From positions 1-64,000 of the forward strand of contig NZ_JBFLUG010000010.1 of NCBI RefSeq assembly GCF_041008525.1: DNA of 64,000 nt. The letters are read 5' to 3'. The stretch comes from Parafrankia sp041008525. Lineage in GTDB: Bacteria > Actinomycetota > Actinomycetes > Frankiales > Frankiaceae. Positions within the stretch are counted from its first letter, which is position 1. Each line of letters begins with the position of its first letter. The position numbers and the translations under genes were made by a program. This document shows positions 42,697 through 50,511 of this stretch, one piece after another. The notes beneath the pieces were generated by a model. The model made no database searches and was not told the DNA's origin. It saw only the letters and a list, made by a program, of their open reading frames with translations.

Positions 42697-42845
42697 GGGT
42701 CGGTCCTCTCGTACAGGTCGGCCACTGAGCCCCATCGGTCCCTCAACCGGTGGGGCTCACTCGTTTCCGGCACGGTAGCGCGCCAGTGAACGTATGCACA
42801 GTGCTGACGTCGTCGACGTAGGTTCCCGTCCCACAGTCCGATCCT

Positions 42846-43082
42846 GTGGCCAGCACGGAGGAACACGGAGCCGACTGCGCGCGACCGCGCGACCTGGTCA
42901 CCTTTGGCGACATCCGGGCGTGGCTGGGTGTCGGCCGCACCCGCGGCTACACGATCACCCGTGACCGCGACTTCCCGGCACCCTGGTTCACGAGCACCGA
43001 CGGCACGGTCCGGCTGTGGCTCCGCACCGACGTCGAGGCCTGGTTGGACGCCAACCGGCAGGGATGGCGCGACGAGGCCTGA
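42846..43082 (+). CDS. AlpA/excisionase-like HTH protein
   Basis: This 78-residue protein fits a MerR-like/AlpA wing: LVTFGDIRAWLGVGRTRGYTITRDRDFPAPW, then RLWLRTDVEAWLDANR. It is a second excisionase-type candidate in the element, distinct from 31903-32166. GTG at 42846 has no clear ribosome binding site and may be leaderless. Confidence 0.7.
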   Translation: MASTEEHGADCARPRDLVTFGDIRAWLGVGRTRGYTITRDRDFPAPWFTSTDGTVRLWLRTDVEAWLDANRQGWRDEA

Positions 43083-43090
43083 CCGCCGCC

Positions 43091-43155
43091 CGCGCGCGGG
43101 CCGGACCCTTCCCGACCTGCAACGACAGCGGCCCGCCTCCACCCGGAGACGGGCC
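43091..43155. repeat. 65-bp hairpin repeat, copy 2
   Basis: It closely matches 41884-41948, including CGCGCGCGGGCCGGACCCTT at the start and the CGGCCCG stem half. It lies 9 bp after the AlpA-like gene and before the convergent transfer operon, so it may terminate both. Confidence 0.8.
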
Positions 43156-43247
43156 TGTCTGCGTGTCCGGCCGCCTGACCCTCTACCCCTGCTACTTCGC
43201 AGGTCAGCGGCCACTACAGGGCCGTCTACCGGGGTAGAGGGGGCCCA

Positions 43248-45359
43248 CTACATGGGGCCGCTGGCCCCGGCGGCGGTAGTCGGGTCCTCGGCGGCGGTCG
43301 GGGTAGGGCGGGGGGCCTCTACCGGGCGTGCGGCGAGCACGTCGGGTGGGATCGCGCCTTCGACGTCACTGCGGTACCAGCCCGCCCGGTTCTCGCCGTC
43401 GATCTTGACTTGCTTGCGGGTGCGGACCACGCCGGCCGCCTCGAGCTCGTCGGCCAGGCGGGTGCCGTCGAAGTCGCCGTAGGTGATCTCGTCGATGTTG
43501 CAGAGCTCGACGAGGAGGTCCTCAGTCCAGATCCGTGCCCGCTGGCCGAACGCTTCCAGGACATCGCCGATGACGACCGGGATGACGTAGCCGACGCCGG
43601 CCGCCGCCGCGGCGATGTCGCCGCACGCCTGCCCGGTGAGGGTGCCTTCGGCCAGGCGCAGTGCCCGCCCACGCTGGCAGATGACCTCGAAGGCGGGGTT
43701 GTCGAGCAGGTCGGCTTTGACCGTGACGAACGACGCCGGTCCGGTGACCAGCACTCCGACGCCCAGGTGCTCCTCGGACAGCGTCGAGGCGTCCGCTCCG
43801 GCGCGTGCCTTGCCGTCGCCGCACACCATGTCGGAGCTGGTCTTGTCCGTGACCTGGGTGCAGTACCGGTAGGTGACGATCTCCCGGAGCTTGGTCGGCA
43901 CGGACTTGGCGTCGGGTCGCTGGCTCGCGTAGACCGGCATGATGCCGGCGGCCGGACCACGGCGGGCGATCCGGGCGAGCTTCCCGACGATCCGGGCCCG
44001 GTCCTTCTCCTCTTCGCAGGCCTCGAAGTACTCCTGTAGTTCGTCGATGATCAGCGGGATCAGCGGCAGGTTGTACCGGCGCATGATCTCCGGGGTGAGC
44101 TTGCCTTCCGGGCAGGCCGCCGCCGGCAGCGTGGCCAGGAACGCGAACCGCCGCGACATCTCGCTGATCAGCTCGTCGAGCATGTGTTCGAACGCGGCCA
44201 GGTCGTCCGGGTCGGCACCGGAGACGTACCGGTGCGCGACACCGGCGATGGCCCGGAAGTCCGCCCCGCCCTTGCCGTCCGCCAACCACAGCTGGCACCA
44301 CGGGTCCAGCACCGCCGCGGCGACGAGTAGCCGCATGGAGAACGTCTTCCCTCGCCGCGGCAGCCCACCGAAGAACGCCGACTGCCACAGCAACGCGACC
44401 TCGACGCGGTTGCCGCGGGCGTCCTGCCCGAACGGCACCGCCCGCCAGAAATCGAACCGCTCGACGTCGATCAACAGCGACGGGGTCGGCGGGCCGAGAT
44501 ACGGGTCGTCATCGGCGACCCACAGCGACAGCCGCCGGCCGTGCCCACCGTCGTGGGCCCGGACCCGGCGCATGAGCAGCTGGATCTCGTCGACGCCGAG
44601 CTCGGCCGCGATGACGGGTAGGCGTTCGATGGCGTGCGCCGCTGTCTTCCCGCCGCCGCGCGGCAGGTCGAGGACGGTTTCCCATCCGCGGCCGAGCCGG
44701 TCGCGCACGATCGGCGCGCACAACACCAGCCCGGCCGCCGGCTTGAGGAGACCCGCGGCCCGGAACGCGCCGTTGAGATGGTCGGGTGCCAGGTCGACGC
44801 GGGTGTCCGGTTCGATCGCCAGCGGGCTACCTGGCCCCGCCGCGGGCCGCCTACGTCCGGCGACACCGGCCGCGGTCACCATCACCGCACCCGACAGCGC
44901 GGGCACCCACTCGCCCACGGCGAGAGCGGCCACCAGCTCAGCGACCGCCCCGCCACCAGCCGCACCGCCGGTGATGATCCACCGGGCCTTGCGGTGGTCC
45001 CGGATCACGAAGATCTCTTTCCCCAACCGGCCCGCGTCGTCGCGCAGTTCGGTGGCGATGTCCTCGGCGCGCACCCAGGACCACCAGAACCGCCCCGCCC
45101 GCCAGCTGCCCCGCAACACCGCTGTCGGTGCCCGCCACGCCGACCGGGTCGCGGCCCGTCCGGCCAGCGTGCCGGCACGCCGCGCGGTCGCACGGCGCAC
45201 CGCCCGATCCGTCGCCCACGCGGGCAGCCGGATCGGGTCCACCAGCGACCCGGCCGGCACCACCGGCGCGGGTGCCACCGGGGCCGGTTCGGGGGCAGGC
45301 TGCGGTATCCACGGGCCCGCGACGACCTCACCCACGAGGGTCTCCGCCTGCTCTGTCAC
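43248..45359 (-). CDS. FtsK/SpoIIIE-type DNA translocase (TraB/TraSA-like)
   Basis: The ~703-residue protein has two N-terminal transmembrane segments (ARWIITGGAAGGGAVAELVAALAVG and WVPALSGAVMVTAAGVAG). The FtsK-type motor follows, with Walker A GGLPRRGKTF, Walker B LPLIPLIIDELQEYF and a later YASQRPDAKSVPTKLREIVTYR. A C-terminal winged helix (about the last 100 residues) may bind clt-type repeats. A single such protein moves double-stranded DNA between mycelial cells in AICE transfer. GTG at 45359 overlaps the upstream stop as GTGA. Confidence 0.9.
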   Translation of the reverse strand: MTEQAETLVGEVVAGPWIPQPAPEPAPVAPAPVVPAGSLVDPIRLPAWATDRAVRRATARRAGTLAGRAATRSAWRAPTAVLRGSWRAGRFWWSWVRAEDIATELRDDAGRLGKEIFVIRDHRKARWIITGGAAGGGAVAELVAALAVGEWVPALSGAVMVTAAGVAGRRRPAAGPGSPLAIEPDTRVDLAPDHLNGAFRAAGLLKPAAGLVLCAPIVRDRLGRGWETVLDLPRGGGKTAAHAIERLPVIAAELGVDEIQLLMRRVRAHDGGHGRRLSLWVADDDPYLGPPTPSLLIDVERFDFWRAVPFGQDARGNRVEVALLWQSAFFGGLPRRGKTFSMRLLVAAAVLDPWCQLWLADGKGGADFRAIAGVAHRYVSGADPDDLAAFEHMLDELISEMSRRFAFLATLPAAACPEGKLTPEIMRRYNLPLIPLIIDELQEYFEACEEEKDRARIVGKLARIARRGPAAGIMPVYASQRPDAKSVPTKLREIVTYRYCTQVTDKTSSDMVCGDGKARAGADASTLSEEHLGVGVLVTGPASFVTVKADLLDNPAFEVICQRGRALRLAEGTLTGQACGDIAAAAAGVGYVIPVVIGDVLEAFGQRARIWTEDLLVELCNIDEITYGDFDGTRLADELEAAGVVRTRKQVKIDGENRAGWYRSDVEGAIPPDVLAARPVEAPRPTPTAAEDPTTAAGASGPM

Positions 45360-45574
45360 TGCTCCCACCGCCCCGGGAGCACCACCACGGATGCCGCCAA
45401 CGGCCGGACACCGGCCGCCCCGGACACGGCCGCCTCGAAACGCTCGGCCCCGTCAACGACCGCCAGGACCACGAGTCCAGCCGCACGGAGCAGGAGCACG
45501 ACGGCCGCCAGACCCACCAGCGCGACCGCGACCAGCCACGGCACGGACCGCAGATCCGCACGGATGCCGTTCAC
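45356..45574 (-). CDS. Small transfer-operon membrane protein
   Basis: This 72-residue protein has one long or two short membrane helices (SVPWLVAVALVGLAAVVLLLRAAGLVVLAVV). It is joined to both neighbours by GTGA overlaps and lies directly before the translocase. Spd-like small membrane proteins at this position are thought to assist intramycelial spread; the assignment is by context. Confidence 0.7.
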   Translation of the reverse strand: MNGIRADLRSVPWLVAVALVGLAAVVLLLRAAGLVVLAVVDGAERFEAAVSGAAGVRPLAASVVVLPGRWEQ

Positions 45575-46299
45575 GCGGCCACCGCCGGCCGGCGCAGATC
45601 CGCCAGGTACCGCCGGGCCGTGCTCGGCGAGATGCCCGCCATCGGCGCCAGGTCGGCAGCCACCTGCCGCTCCGACCGCGGGTCGTCCGCGGGCAGCATG
45701 GCGACGAGTTCGGCCACCCTGGCTCGCCCAGTGGTGCCCCCAACTGGCACCGGTGCCAGTGCAGGTGGCTCCGGTGCCGGCAGGGGAGCCAGTGCAGGTG
45801 GCTCCGGAGCCACCTCGACGGTCACGGGGGACGGGGCGGGCCCCGCCGCGGGAACGGCAGGGCTCACCTCCTCTTCGACCTCGATGGCCGCGCCGCCGCG
45901 GGTGGCCTTCAACGCGGCGACGAGCGCGAACGCGATCACCGGCCAGACAGCCATGACCGGGCGCCAGGCCCCGGGCTCGCCGGTGAGCCGTCCGGCGCCG
46001 TCCCGGTCGACCAGCGCCGCGGCGAGGTTGACCGCGCCGGAGAACCCGACCGCGGCCACCAGCACGAGCACCGGCGTCCACACCCCGTCACCCGAACGCC
46101 GTCGGGCCAGGATTTCCAGGATCGCCGCGACGGCCATGCACTCACCCGTGGACGCGATCAGCAGCGCCGCCCAGTCCGGCTGACCCGCCCACCGGGCGAG
46201 CTCGACGATGTGCCAGAACGCGATCACGAACACCGCGGCGCCGAGCGCGAACGGCAACGCCGCCGCCAGGAACCGCTCCACACGGCCGGCCGGCTTCAT
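45571..46299 (-). CDS. SpdB-like DUF2637 membrane protein with C-terminal HTH
   Basis: This 242-residue protein has four predicted membrane helices (AAALPFALGAAVFVIAFWHIVELARWAG... to VMAVWPVIAFALVAALKA), matching DUF2637/SpdB. A Pro-rich linker with a repeated PEPPALAP motif follows, then a C-terminal HTH (RSERQVAADLAPMAGISPSTARRYLADLR). DUF2637 proteins are hallmarks of AICE and plasmid spread operons. ATG at 46299 overlaps the upstream stop as ATGA. Confidence 0.8.
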   Translation of the reverse strand: MKPAGRVERFLAAALPFALGAAVFVIAFWHIVELARWAGQPDWAALLIASTGECMAVAAILEILARRRSGDGVWTPVLVLVAAVGFSGAVNLAAALVDRDGAGRLTGEPGAWRPVMAVWPVIAFALVAALKATRGGAAIEVEEEVSPAVPAAGPAPSPVTVEVAPEPPALAPLPAPEPPALAPVPVGGTTGRARVAELVAMLPADDPRSERQVAADLAPMAGISPSTARRYLADLRRPAVAA

Positions 46300-46658
46300 G
46301 CCGCCTGCTCCGCCACCCGGGCCGCGGTCCGTTCCTGGCACCCGCGACCGACGGCGTTCGTGAACATGGTGTCGGCGACCTCGGCGAGCAGCTCCGCATC
46401 CTCGGCGCTGATCTCCGGCCGCAGGTCCGGCGCCTGGTCCTCGATGCCGGCCGCCGCGTAGTTGGCCCGCGTGTCCCGGTCCAGCAGGGCCTCCGCCGCC
46501 GCGTAGACCGCGCTGGCGAGCTGGTCGAGGGCCTTGACCGACTCATCCGACAGCGCGTCGTAGATGTCGGTGTGCGGCAGCAGCAGCTTCCCGACGACGT
46601 CGCTGAACGCCCCGGCCGCAGCCATCCGCCGTTCCCGGCTGGTCATCTCCCAGGTCAT
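46296..46658 (-). CDS. Transfer-operon hypothetical protein
   Basis: This 120-residue, mainly helical protein (DALSDESVKALDQLASAVYAAAEALLDRDT; ISAEDAELLAEVADTMFTNAVG) has no membrane segment. ATG at 46658 has AAGGAG eight bases upstream and overlaps the preceding stop. No family is recognised, but its place between the SpdB-like and upstream soluble genes suggests a transfer role. Confidence 0.65.
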   Translation of the reverse strand: MTWEMTSRERRMAAAGAFSDVVGKLLLPHTDIYDALSDESVKALDQLASAVYAAAEALLDRDTRANYAAAGIEDQAPDLRPEISAEDAELLAEVADTMFTNAVGRGCQERTAARVAEQAA

Positions 46659-47107
46659 CGGCCCCACTCCTTGCTGATCTTCCGGCCAGTCAAGATCCAG
46701 ACGGTGCGGACGATGGCGTCCGCCGTGGTGGCGGCCCGGGCCCGGACCTCCGGCGTCCGGTCCGTGTCTGCGGCGACGGCCACCCCCTGGGCCACGACCT
46801 CGTCGAGGCCACCGAGGGCCGGATCGCCCTGGACCACCGTGGTGTCCGCGGCGAGCCGGTCACGGAGCTCGCAGGCCGCCAGGTCCGCCGCGGCCAGCTG
46901 GCGCAGGACCCGGCCGGCGCCGTCGAGGTCACCCAGACGCAGCGCCCGGATCGCCTCACCGGCCGCGCCGGCCGCGATCGCACCCAGCGCGCCGTAGGTG
47001 GCCGCGTAGCCGCCGCCAGCGAGACGGCTGATCTGCGCACGGGCCTGGTCGAGCTCGACGGCGGACGGGGTGAGCAGTGCCGCCGGCAGCCCGGCCGGGC
47101 CGCTCAC
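46655..47107 (-). CDS. Transfer-operon hypothetical protein
   Basis: This 150-residue helical, Ala-rich protein (TPSAVELDQARAQISRLAGGGYAATYGALGAIAAGAAGEAI) has an amphipathic or possibly membrane-peripheral middle. GTG at 47107 overlaps the upstream stop as GTGA. No family is recognised. Confidence 0.65.
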   Translation of the reverse strand: MSGPAGLPAALLTPSAVELDQARAQISRLAGGGYAATYGALGAIAAGAAGEAIRALRLGDLDGAGRVLRQLAAADLAACELRDRLAADTTVVQGDPALGGLDEVVAQGVAVAADTDRTPEVRARAATTADAIVRTVWILTGRKISKEWGR

Positions 47108-47337
47108 AGGGCACCGCCCGCGCGGGCCGCGTGCCAGGCCGCCGCCTGCTCGGCCACAGCCGCCAGGCCGCGGAACCAGTCGGCCGCCGCCGTGTCCTCC
47201 GCGGCGAACGAGGCGGACATGCGGATCTCGCCCGGCAAGACCAGGGCCGGGGGCAGATCCCGCAAGGTCGCCGGCTCGAACCGCGCCGCCAGGTCGGTCG
47301 GGTCGATGTACAAGCTCGACACCAGTCGGCTGCTCAT
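47104..47337 (-). CDS. Small transfer-operon protein
   Basis: This 77-residue protein (LVSSLYIDPTDLAARFEPATLRDLPPALVLPGEIRMS) starts at ATG 47337, overlapping the upstream gene as ATGA. No family is recognised. The overlap on both sides is the main support. Confidence 0.6.
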   Translation of the reverse strand: MSSRLVSSLYIDPTDLAARFEPATLRDLPPALVLPGEIRMSASFAAEDTAAADWFRGLAAVAEQAAAWHAARAGGAL

Positions 47338-47843
47338 GCCGCCACCGCCACGGCCTCGACGGCGGCGGGGGTGAGGGTGACGCGCAGCGAGTCCGCGACC
47401 GGCCGCATCGGCACGTCACGGCCAAGCTCGGCGAACACCCGGGTGATCTCGTCCATGTCCGGGGTCTGCCGGGCGGAGGTGATCCGCTCGACGGTGGCCC
47501 GGCCGTAGGTGCCGGCGGGGAGCAGGTCGAGGAGCTTCCGCGCGCGGCGCTTGCCGCGGTCGCCCTGCCGGGCCTGCTCGGCGGCATCGGCGTACTCGGC
47601 GGCGGCCGCCTCGATGGTCTCGACGCTCGGCAGCTCGGCCGCGGCGAGCAGGACGGGGCCGGCCGGGGTGGTCTCGACGGCGGGGGCCGCCGCCTCGACG
47701 AGGGCGGGGGCGGCCGGGGTGGTCTGCTCGCCGGCGGCGGCCTCGAGACGGTCGAGGACACGGACCGCGGCGACGAGGGCGATCCGGCGGGCCGTGTGGG
47801 CGAGCCGCTGGCGGATCGGCCGGCGGTTGGGGACGATGAACAT
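47334..47843 (-). CDS. First gene of the transfer operon, hypothetical
   Basis: This 169-residue protein has a basic N-terminus (FIVPNRRPIRQRLAHTARRIA), an Ala/Pro/Glu-rich centre and a helical C-terminal part (YADAAEQARQGDRGKRRARKLLDLL). ATG has GGGAG seven bases upstream. It begins the run of seven genes down to 43248, all joined by 4-nt overlaps. The promoter must be in the 168 bp upstream, shared with the divergent small HTH gene. Confidence 0.65.
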   Translation of the reverse strand: MFIVPNRRPIRQRLAHTARRIALVAAVRVLDRLEAAAGEQTTPAAPALVEAAAPAVETTPAGPVLLAAAELPSVETIEAAAAEYADAAEQARQGDRGKRRARKLLDLLPAGTYGRATVERITSARQTPDMDEITRVFAELGRDVPMRPVADSLRVTLTPAAVEAVAVAA

Positions 47844-48011
47844 GCGGGTCTCCCTGTTATGGCAGGTGGGTCCGTAGGCCCCGGCCGGAGGTGATGACTC
47901 CGGTTCGGGGCCGCCTTGCGTTACAGGTAGGACGCTACCGGACAGGGCGGTATCCGTCTACACAACCCATCCACATATCCATGTACCCGAACACCCGCTA
48001 CCATCGGGCGC

Positions 48012-48218
48012 ATGACGAAACTCGTTGATCTCGGCGCGCTCGGCGCGCTAGCGGACAAGGTGGAGGCGGCGGAACGCGCGCTCGATGACGCGCGCCGCGA
48101 ACGCGACGAGGGCATCCGAGATGTACGACGGTCGACCAGTCACACCGTCGACGAGATCGCAGAAGCGGCCCGCGTCTCGACATCGACAGTGAAGGTCGTG
48201 ATCCGCGGAGTCCGCTGA
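48012..48218 (+). CDS. Small HTH regulator divergent from the transfer operon
   Basis: This 68-residue protein has a helical N-terminus (LADKVEAAERALDDARRERDEGIRDVRR) and a short HTH (TVDEIAEAARVSTSTVKVVIRGVR). Divergent from the transfer operon, it could repress it, as KorA-like proteins do in other AICEs. A TACCAT just upstream of the ATG and no ribosome binding site suggest a leaderless transcript. Confidence 0.7.
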   Translation: MTKLVDLGALGALADKVEAAERALDDARRERDEGIRDVRRSTSHTVDEIAEAARVSTSTVKVVIRGVR

Positions 48219-48244
48219 TCCTCAGACTGCCCCGCACGTGAAGC

Positions 48245-48280
48245 GGGCCGGCCGGGTGCTGGTAACACCCGAACCGGCCC
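48245..48280. repeat. Intergenic hairpin
   Basis: GGGCCGG...GGGTG pairs with CACCC...CCGGCCC in a two-part stem, 27 bp after the small HTH gene. It repeats the one-stem-per-gap pattern of this element. Confidence 0.6.
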
Positions 48281-48318
48281 TTGATCGACAACCCTTGTAT
48301 GAGAAGGGCCATCAACCC

Positions 48319-49734
48319 GTGGCGAATGCTGCCAGCGCACCCCCGGGTGCGTCCAACCCGCCTGCCCGTAGCGGCTGGACCCCCATACCCAACGCGATCA
48401 TCAGCCACCCGGAGCTGACCGGGTACGCCCGGATGATCCTGATCTGGCTTCTCTCCCACGCTCCCGAGTACCTGGCCACCGTCAACGCGCAGACCGTTGA
48501 GCGTGCCTTCCCCGGATGGAGCCGACAGCGGGTCGCTGCCGCGCTGAAGGGCCTCGAAACGGCCGGCTACCTCGACCGCGCACGGGTCCAGGTGGCGCGC
48601 GGCCGTTGGGAGTGGGCGCCATGGGTCATCCGAGCAACTCCCAAGGGTGACATTGCGACTACTCCGACCGAACTACCGGTTACCGAACTTCGGTCGACCG
48701 ACGTACGGCCCACCGAAGTTCGGTCAGTGGTACTTCAATCAGAAGACCAGGGTGAGAACACCAGTAGAGAAGATCAGTTTTCAGAACTTGATGATGATGA
48801 TCTCACGCGCACGCGCGACCAAAATCATCATGTGGATAACCCGCAGGACGGTGATCCCGGCACGGCTGCCGCTGTGGCGGGTACCGCCCCGCCGGCCCCA
48901 CACCCCCCGCTGCCCACCACCGACACCAGCCCGGCCGGGCCCACCCCGGGCAGCAAGGAGACGGCCGGGCAGGCTCCCGCCGCCGCCTCACCCGTCGACC
49001 TGGTCCAGGTGCTCGTCGACCTGGTGCACGAGGTGACCGGGCGCACGATCGACCGAGACCTTGCCGGCAAGGGCGTGGCGATGGTCCTCCGGACGAAAGA
49101 CGGCAGCACGCGCACGGTGTCGGACCCGGTGGCCTACCTGCGGACCGCGGTCGAGGCGGCCCCGGCCCGGTTCCTGCCCTCGATGGTTCCGCCGCCGGCC
49201 GGCAGCTCCGCGATGTGCAAGCAGCACGGGCTACGGCAGCCGTGTGACCACTGCGCGGGCAGCGCCTACGGCCGCGGCCGGTTCGACTACCCGCAACGCG
49301 ACACCCCGGAGATCGACCCGGGCACCGGCTGGCCCATGCACATGAGCCACAACCGCCGCGAGACGAAGCAGGAGCGCACCGGCCGGATCATCGCCGAGTT
49401 CGCAGCGTCGGCCGCGGAGGCTACCGACGGCGGGCAGCGGGTCGACAACAGCGGTGTGACCGTCGTCGACGAGCATGGGCAGCCCGCCAGCAACACCCCG
49501 CCGGAGCCGCTGTGCGGGTCGTGGACGGACGAACCCGTCCCGGCCGGGTGGATGTCCGCATCTGCCCCGGCGGCCGGCGGGGAGGCGCCTGCCTGGTGTG
49601 GGCAGTGCGGCGGGGACGCGGGCCACGCGCCCGCCGTGATGCAGGCCAACGTTGCCTACCGGACGGACACCGGCAGGCCCGCGGGTAACCCGTGTCCCAG
49701 GTGCCATCCGGACGTGGTCCAGGCCGCGGCGTGA
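48319..49734 (+). CDS. Winged-helix replication/regulatory protein of the element
   Basis: This ~471-residue protein has an N-terminal winged helix (GWTPIPNAIISHPELTGYARMILIWLLSHAPEYLATVNAQTVERAF; RQRVAAALKGLETAGYLDRA) as in replication-initiation-like proteins. A long acidic, low-complexity linker with DDDDL and HHVDN follows, then a C-terminal region with three Cys clusters (CKQHGLRQPCDHC, CGQCGG, CPRCHPD). The linker is encoded by unusually AT-rich DNA containing a DnaA-box match. GTG at 48319 has AGAAGGG upstream; an earlier GTG at 48238 would include the intergenic hairpin. Confidence 0.7.
   Translation: MANAASAPPGASNPPARSGWTPIPNAIISHPELTGYARMILIWLLSHAPEYLATVNAQTVERAFPGWSRQRVAAALKGLETAGYLDRARVQVARGRWEWAPWVIRATPKGDIATTPTELPVTELRSTDVRPTEVRSVVLQSEDQGENTSREDQFSELDDDDLTRTRDQNHHVDNPQDGDPGTAAAVAGTAPPAPHPPLPTTDTSPAGPTPGSKETAGQAPAAASPVDLVQVLVDLVHEVTGRTIDRDLAGKGVAMVLRTKDGSTRTVSDPVAYLRTAVEAAPARFLPSMVPPPAGSSAMCKQHGLRQPCDHCAGSAYGRGRFDYPQRDTPEIDPGTGWPMHMSHNRRETKQERTGRIIAEFAASAAEATDGGQRVDNSGVTVVDEHGQPASNTPPEPLCGSWTDEPVPAGWMSASAPAAGGEAPAWCGQCGGDAGHAPAVMQANVAYRTDTGRPAGNPCPRCHPDVVQAAA
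48735..48845. promoter_or_regulatory. AT-rich patch with DnaA-box match inside the winged-helix gene
   Basis: This ~110-bp interval is markedly AT-rich in a ~70% GC neighbourhood, with GATGATGATGAT and AAAATCATCA runs. At 48831-48839 TGTGGATAA is the reverse complement of the DnaA box TTATCCACA. Two 13-bp near-palindromes ACCGAA(C/G)TTCGGT (48682-48694 and 48712-48724) precede it. A replication-origin role inside a rep-like gene is possible. Confidence 0.4.
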
Positions 49735-50014
49735 CCTGCCTGGCCCGTGCCCGGTCTGCGCCGACCTCGAGGCGGGCCGCACGGCGGACGGCGCCGACGA
49801 GGTCCAGGTGCCCGCCGTCGCGGGCGGCCTCGAGGCGGACGCCGAGCCGGTTACCAGCGGCGGCCTCGAGACGGACGGCAGCGGCACCGCAGACGAGCGC
49901 CCCATGCCCGGGGCCCACCCTGCCGGTGTCCTGTCAGCGGCCACCCTGGACACGCTCACCGCGGTCCGCGGCCGGCTACCCCACAAGGCCGGACCCCGGC
50001 GGCGGCGCCGATGA
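49652..50014 (+). CDS. Possible small protein at the element's right end
   Basis: From about 49740 this frame has a protein-like composition (CPVCADLEAGRTADGADEVQVPAVAGGLEADAEPVTSGG, then LSAATLDTLTAVRGRLP), ending in a basic tail. The stop is at 50012-50014. The start is unclear: a TTG at 49652 is possible, but translation may instead begin near the stop of the preceding gene. No family is recognised. Confidence 0.35.
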   Translation: MPTGRTPAGPRVTRVPGAIRTWSRPRRDLPGPCPVCADLEAGRTADGADEVQVPAVAGGLEADAEPVTSGGLETDGSGTADERPMPGAHPAGVLSAATLDTLTAVRGRLPHKAGPRRRRR

Positions 50015-50104
50015 CCCGCATCTCTCCGGTAGGCCGCGCGGCAGCGGATCGTGACCGGCCCCGATTCGGCCCCAGACAGCCCACACAGTGGGTGACGATC
50101 TTCC

Positions 50105-50129
50105 GGGCCGTTTCTGGGCCGTTTCAGTC
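50105..50129. repeat. 25-bp box near attR
   Basis: Starts GGGCCGTTTCTGGGCCGTTT; matches 29569-29593 in 24 of 25 positions and in the same orientation. It lies 95 bp inside the attR core. It is a candidate arm-type recombination site. Confidence 0.6.
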
Positions 50130-50174
50130 GGCAACCCCCGTCAGACCACGCAAGACCCAGAAAGACTAAAAGGC

Positions 50175-50186
50175 CAGGTCAGAGGC
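50175..50186 (-). repeat. Right arm-type inverted repeat
   Basis: CAGGTCAGAGGC is the perfect reverse complement of 29531-29542 and lies 38 bp inside the attR core. Confidence 0.55.
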
Positions 50187-50224
50187 ATGATCGGGTGTTT
50201 CCGCAGGTCACCGGACCCCCCATC

Positions 50225-50256
50225 ACAGAACCCGGCGTACAGGCCAACTCGTCCGC
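50225..50256. repeat. attR: 32-bp core
   Basis: Identical to the last 32 bp of rnpB at 29494-29525. The bases on either side differ from those at attL, so the core ends here. Chromosomal DNA, beginning with an integrase vestige, follows. Confidence 0.95.
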
Positions 50257-50309
50257 CCCACCCGCGCCGGGCCTTTCCTGGGCCGTCTCACCCAGAAGGC
50301 CCGTCCCCC
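50257..50309 (-). pseudogene. Vestige of a second integrase gene outside attR
   Basis: On the minus strand this stretch reads GTGLLGETAQERPGAGG, closely matching the C-terminal GTALQTETAQERPSVGA of the resident integrase. Over 48 bp (50260-50307 versus 29560-29607) about 38 bases are identical. The stop codon and ~27 bp that separate int from att in the intact copy are missing. It looks like the att-proximal tail of an earlier related element in the same rnpB site. No further integrase similarity is seen beyond it. Confidence 0.65.
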
Positions 50310-50511
50310 AGCCGCGGGCCCGTCCCCCTGCCGCCAGGCCCAGGCGGAGTCGGCCCGGCCCACCACCCACATCAGCCGCCACCCAGCGCCGCCGCGCTTC
50401 GGGTGCCGGTGGATCCGCGACGGCTGGCCTCGGACCACCAGTCTCCGTCACCATGCCCTGGGCACATCGCCCACACCGCACGCCACCCCTGCCACCGGGA
50501 GACTGCAGACC

